Below are positions 60,652-64,000 of a stretch of DNA of 64,000 nucleotides, piece after piece. This stretch comes from Gemmatimonadota bacterium (GTDB lineage: Bacteria; Latescibacterota; UBA2968): contig VXRD01000026.1 of assembly GCA_009838845.1 (NCBI GenBank), positions 1 to 64,000 on the forward strand, in the 5' to 3' direction. Under the pieces are notes generated by a model. The model did not search any database. It had not been told where the DNA came from and worked only from the letters and a program-made list of their open reading frames with translations. Position numbers and translations under genes: made by a program. The stretch's first letter is position 1, and each line of letters opens with the position of its first letter.

Positions 60652-62052
60652 TCAATATCCCCAAATCCGCTTTTTCGGTCGCTCCATTTCGATTAGCCGT
60701 TTGATCAATAGATGCCGATGTTCAATCAGCGCGGTTGTGTGGTCTGGAGCATGCGACACATCGCGGTATTCACCCCATTCGGCGTTGAGGTTATAGAGAA
60801 ATTCCCGTCCATCGTCATGTGCGATATAGCGATAGTTCTCAGACCGTATTATTTTCCAGCCCGTGGCTTCCATCAATGCGACTGATTTGTCCGGATCTTT
60901 TCCCCCGCTGAATACGGGATATAGCGATTGGCCCTGTAAATGGGGCGGGAGGGGTACACCACAGGCTTCGAGCAAGGTGGGGAGTACATCGACGCCTTCG
61001 ACGATGCTCGATACACGACGCCCGCTTTCTTTTTCTGGGATGCGCATCAGCAGGGGGACGCGGCTGACACAATCGTGTCCCGGGTAGTTTTTTCCATAGC
61101 GCAAATGTTCACCCAGCCATTCGCCGTGGTCGGATGTGAAGACCACGATTGTTTCATCTGCAATGCCCAATTCATCCAGCGCGTCTAACATGCGGCCCAC
61201 ATGGTGATCGACTTCGCTGACCATGCCGTAATATCCCTGTCGCGCCAGGCGAAGCTCGCGATCGTCGTAGTGGTTCTCATTGCGCTTTTCATCGATTTCT
61301 GGCGGGAAGGATGGCAGGGTCATTTGATCGGGGTCGTATAAATCCAGGAAACGCTGTGGCGCAACCCAGGGCGAATGCGGGGAATAAATTCCCGCGATGC
61401 ACAAAAATGGATGGCCTTCACTCGCGCGTTCTGACATATACTGAATTGATCGGTTCGCCACCCACGCCGTGTGTGTGTATTCATCTTTTCCGCGAAAGGG
61501 GATGGGGTGTTTGGGAAATCGTTCGTCGGGGTGATGCACACCGTCTTTTACGCCCATCATCTGGTGCCAGCGCTCTGCCAATGGCGGCAATCCCAGGCTC
61601 AAATGATCGAGTTGGTCCGGTGCTTCCATGCGTACCCAGGCGCGATAAGCGTCTTCGTAACAGCCGGGTTCGTCGCTGATCTCCAGATGGTTAAATCCAT
61701 AATCGGGGTGTGTTTCGCTGTGGTCCCGGTTAGCGTGTGGCAAAAAGTGCAATTTGCCGATATTTGCGGAGTGATATCCCGAATTGTGCAGCAATTTGGG
61801 CAATGTCACAAAGTCTTCGGGTACGGGCACACCCATGTGTGTAATGCCGAGTGTGGAGGGATATTGCCCGGTCAAAAAGCTCACCCGACTGGGCATGCAC
61901 ACGGGGTTCTGGACAAAGTAGTGGTCAAAGTTTATACCCTCGTTTGCCAGGCGATCCAGATTCGGTGTCTGGATATCGGTGTTCCCATTCACGCCCAGGG
62001 CATCCCACCGCTGTTGGTCGGTGTAAATCAATAAGATATTCGGTCGTTTCAT
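60652..62052 (-). CDS. Sulfatase
   Basis: Predicted 466-aa type I sulfatase of the alkaline-phosphatase superfamily. The active-site motif is C52-M-P-S-R in VCMPSRVSFLTG, where Cys is converted to formylglycine. The metal site includes YTDQQRWDALG at the start and FTSDHGEWLGEH. No signal peptide is visible, so it may act in the cytoplasm or need an alternative start. ATG 62052 is chosen because AAGGAAG precedes it; the longer frame to 62133 lacks a site. A sulfatase-maturing enzyme is not in the window. Together with the heparinase-like gene it points to sulfated glycans. Confidence 0.9.
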   Translation of the reverse strand: MKRPNILLIYTDQQRWDALGVNGNTDIQTPNLDRLANEGINFDHYFVQNPVCMPSRVSFLTGQYPSTLGITHMGVPVPEDFVTLPKLLHNSGYHSANIGKLHFLPHANRDHSETHPDYGFNHLEISDEPGCYEDAYRAWVRMEAPDQLDHLSLGLPPLAERWHQMMGVKDGVHHPDERFPKHPIPFRGKDEYTHTAWVANRSIQYMSERASEGHPFLCIAGIYSPHSPWVAPQRFLDLYDPDQMTLPSFPPEIDEKRNENHYDDRELRLARQGYYGMVSEVDHHVGRMLDALDELGIADETIVVFTSDHGEWLGEHLRYGKNYPGHDCVSRVPLLMRIPEKESGRRVSSIVEGVDVLPTLLEACGVPLPPHLQGQSLYPVFSGGKDPDKSVALMEATGWKIIRSENYRYIAHDDGREFLYNLNAEWGEYRDVSHAPDHTTALIEHRHLLIKRLIEMERPKKRIWGY

Positions 62053-62195
62053 GCTCTTCCTTTCTTTTATGGGATAAGGTTGTCCATAATACCCAAATTT
62101 GCCGCCAAAATCCACTGCCTTTTCCCTTGACACATCGTCCTTTTGATGCGACTTTGACGGACCTTTGGTGACATATATAAACTGTGGAGTTGAGT

Positions 62196-63605
62196 GTGAA
62201 AAAAATGACGTATTTTATCATTGTGATCACTTTTTTAACGGGATCTGTTTGGGCGTCAGATACGGTTGACCTGGTGGTGTTGCATATCAATGATACACAC
62301 GGGAAATTGTCTCCCTATAATTTGGGAGGGCACAATATTGGGGGAATAGGCCGTTTGTCAACGCTGGTAAAGCAGGTTCGCGCAGAAAACCCCGGGCGCG
62401 TTTTGCTTTTGCACGCGGGTGATATTTTTTCGCGTGGAGAGCCTGTGGTGATTTATACGGGGGGGTATGTGAATCTGTTGGCTTTTGAAAAAATGGGCTT
62501 TGATGCCATTACACCGGGCAATGGAGAGTTTTATTTTGGGATTGAGAATCTAAAGCGACAGACTTCGCGCGTATCCACGCCTTTTGTTCACGCGAATGTG
62601 ACGTATAAGCATCACGATGGATCGATTTTTCCACCGTATCTGATCAAAGAAGTTCAAGGTGTGAAAGTAGGGATTTTAGGGCTTGGTCTCATTCGTCCCT
62701 GGCATCAGTCGTCTCAGATGCTGAGGTTGCATGACGCAGTAGAGACGGCGAAGCAATACATGCCAGAATTGCGCTCAGAGGTCGATTTTTTGATTGCATT
62801 GACGCATATTGGCGTTAAAAACGACAGTTTGTTAGCGGCGGCTGTGCCGGAATTGGATTTAATTGTGGGCGGCGATACTCACACGCGGTTAAATACGCCT
62901 TCGCGTATCGCAAGGGTAAATGGGAACGGGAGCGTGTCCATAGTGCAAGCGCGGCATTATTACCAGTTTTTGGGGCGTGTGGATGTGCTATTGCAAAAGG
63001 CGGCGCGTGGCTATCGGGTGATGGGGTTGAATGGGAAATTGTTGCCTCTGCACGAGCAAATTGCGCGCGATTCAGAGGTTGAATCGCTCATTGATAAATA
63101 CGCCAGACCCTTAGATGAAGTGATTTGTCGAACGGAACGCGACTTGCCCAATGCGCGAGATGGCAGGTCGGCATTGGGCGATCTGGTGGGGGAGGCGGTG
63201 TTGCATCAAACGCGGGCCGATGTTGCGATTCTGGAACGCAATGGGGATACGTACGGTGTTTCTATAGGCGATATTTTCCTGAACGATATTTATCGTTTGC
63301 GGCAATACAGACCGCCCGTAATGCTCACACGCCTTTCGAGGGATCAGATTCAGGCGGTTCTCGAGGCGCGGATGTATCTGACAGCGGGCTGTTCGTTTGA
63401 GCGCGGGGATAAAACCATCGTAAATCTGAAGATAGGGGCAAAGCCCGATTCTGCGGGTACCTATCTCGTCGCGATGGAAAGACAGGTTGCATTTCGCCAT
63501 TTTCTCCGCGATACCGCATCCGATTCTGTTGTATTCGATTTTACGGGGCAGCGCGTGGATACGGCATTGGAGCGATATTTGCGCGATGTGAAAGTCATTC
63601 GCTAA
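62196..63605 (+). CDS. 5'-nucleotidase/metallophosphatase-like exported protein with altered motifs
   Basis: Predicted 469-aa exported protein of the UshA-like 5'-nucleotidase family. A signal peptide (about 1-21, VWAS) precedes LHINDTHGKL (D-x-H) and LLHAGDIFSRG (GD). The third motif, normally GNHE/D, reads PGNGEFYFG with the catalytic His replaced by Gly, and the last, normally GHxHT, reads GGDTHTRL. The C-terminal 5'-nucleotidase domain (about 310-465) keeps NARDGRSALGDL. GTG 62196 is the start, with GGAG six bases upstream; the frame opens at 62184. It diverges from the sulfatase gene. Hydrolytic activity is uncertain. Confidence 0.78.
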   Translation: MKKMTYFIIVITFLTGSVWASDTVDLVVLHINDTHGKLSPYNLGGHNIGGIGRLSTLVKQVRAENPGRVLLLHAGDIFSRGEPVVIYTGGYVNLLAFEKMGFDAITPGNGEFYFGIENLKRQTSRVSTPFVHANVTYKHHDGSIFPPYLIKEVQGVKVGILGLGLIRPWHQSSQMLRLHDAVETAKQYMPELRSEVDFLIALTHIGVKNDSLLAAAVPELDLIVGGDTHTRLNTPSRIARVNGNGSVSIVQARHYYQFLGRVDVLLQKAARGYRVMGLNGKLLPLHEQIARDSEVESLIDKYARPLDEVICRTERDLPNARDGRSALGDLVGEAVLHQTRADVAILERNGDTYGVSIGDIFLNDIYRLRQYRPPVMLTRLSRDQIQAVLEARMYLTAGCSFERGDKTIVNLKIGAKPDSAGTYLVAMERQVAFRHFLRDTASDSVVFDFTGQRVDTALERYLRDVKVIR

Positions 63606-63648
63606 GGCTTTTTGGCCCTCTTCTATTCACTGATTTCAGGAGATTTCA

Positions 63649-64000
63649 ATGCATTATAAAACACCGATTACCGATGTTCAGATTGAAGCCAATTTCGAAC
63701 ACGCTGCCGAACAGTACGCCGCTTTTGGCGTGGATATTGAACGGGCTGTGGATAGAGCACTCGCAGTGCCGATCTCGCTCCATTGCTGGCAGGGTGATGA
63801 TGTGGCGGGTTTTGAAGTCAAAGATGAAGCTGTTGAAGGCGGCGGTATTATGGCCACGGGCAATTATCCCGGTCGCGCGCGCAATGGGGATGAGCTTCGT
63901 CGGGACCTGAAAAAAGTGGTTGATCTGTTGCCCGGACCACACAGGGCGAATATCCACGCCTCTTATAGTGATACGGGTGGCAAGGTCGTCGATCGCGATG
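63649..64000 (+). CDS. rhaA: L-rhamnose isomerase, truncated by window end
   Basis: The first 117 codons of a gene that runs off the window. The sequence ISLHCWQGDDVAGFE and GIMATGNYPGRARNGDEL are signatures of L-rhamnose isomerase, which converts L-rhamnose to L-rhamnulose in the cytoplasm. AGGAG precedes ATG 63649. The complete protein would be about 400 aa. It follows the 5'-nucleotidase-like gene by 43 bp and adds rhamnose to the sugars this region would process. Confidence 0.9.
   Translation, partial: MHYKTPITDVQIEANFEHAAEQYAAFGVDIERAVDRALAVPISLHCWQGDDVAGFEVKDEAVEGGGIMATGNYPGRARNGDELRRDLKKVVDLLPGPHRANIHASYSDTGGKVVDRD

Noticed and set aside
62127-62181. TTGACA (62127) and TTGACG-N16-TATAAA (62154-62181) as promoters of the 5'-nucleotidase-like gene
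   Set aside because: The first has no -10 box at proper distance; the second would leave only about 8 nt before the start and cut into the ribosome-binding site.

Overview
The window reads as a chromosomal segment of an uncultured, didermic (Gram-negative) bacterium. The envelope evidence is an LpxH-type lipid A hydrolase, a TonB-dependent outer-membrane receptor, a Slt-type lytic transglycosylase and a LolD/FtsX-type ABC exporter. The gene content recalls heterotrophic marine or sponge-associated lineages of the FCB/PVC sphere such as Latescibacterota, Poribacteria or planctomycetes: many secreted PQQ-like beta-propellers, phytanoyl-CoA-dioxygenase-like enzymes, sulfatase, heparinase, DUF6807 and DUF6785-type proteins. 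The lineage is my inference; there is no rRNA gene or other phylogenetic anchor. I saw no tRNA, rRNA, CRISPR array, insertion sequence or phage gene.

Layout. 0.1-7.3 kb: sugar and small-molecule redox genes (SDR, DUF6807/PmoA-like, two NAD epimerases, zinc-type alcohol dehydrogenase, a beta-propeller glycosidase-like protein, a PhyH-type dioxygenase). 7.4-11.2 kb: lytic transglycosylase with a tiny membrane protein, divergent from a sugar nucleotidyltransferase. 11.2-18 kb: Rpn-type nuclease, then a helicase/pseudo-exonuclease fusion, lpxH and glpK in one row. 18-23.9 kb (minus strand): TPR protein, small membrane protein, purC, a MazF-type toxin-antitoxin pair bounded by inverted short repeats, a DUF6785-like membrane protein and a second PhyH-type dioxygenase. 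24-32.7 kb: two secreted beta-propeller proteins, a LuxE/PaaK-like ligase and two DUF3857/transglutaminase-like proteins. 32.7-34 kb: a DUF4143 ATPase with an iterated operator.

34.1-51.3 kb is the most striking part: thirteen plus-strand genes with gaps of at most 44 bp. They encode an acylating-ALDH-like and an iron-ADH protein (in the same frame, separated by one TAG), two secreted beta-propellers, a HemW/HutW-like radical SAM protein, a TonB receptor, an aryl/acyl-CoA ligase, a flavin-dependent-halogenase-like protein, a glycosyltransferase, a small DMT-like membrane protein, a hotdog thioesterase and an ABC exporter. This looks like a pathway that makes, exports and perhaps recaptures an aromatic or acyl glycoconjugate. 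That is an inference; no product can be named.

51.3-54.3 kb holds two more beta-propeller proteins. 54.3-64 kb looks like a glycan-use island: TAXI-type TRAP transporter, heparinase II/III-like lyase, enolase-superfamily acid-sugar dehydratase, sulfatase, a 5'-nucleotidase-like protein with altered motifs, and the start of rhaA, which runs off the window end. Together these would suit a sulfated glycan containing uronate and rhamnose.
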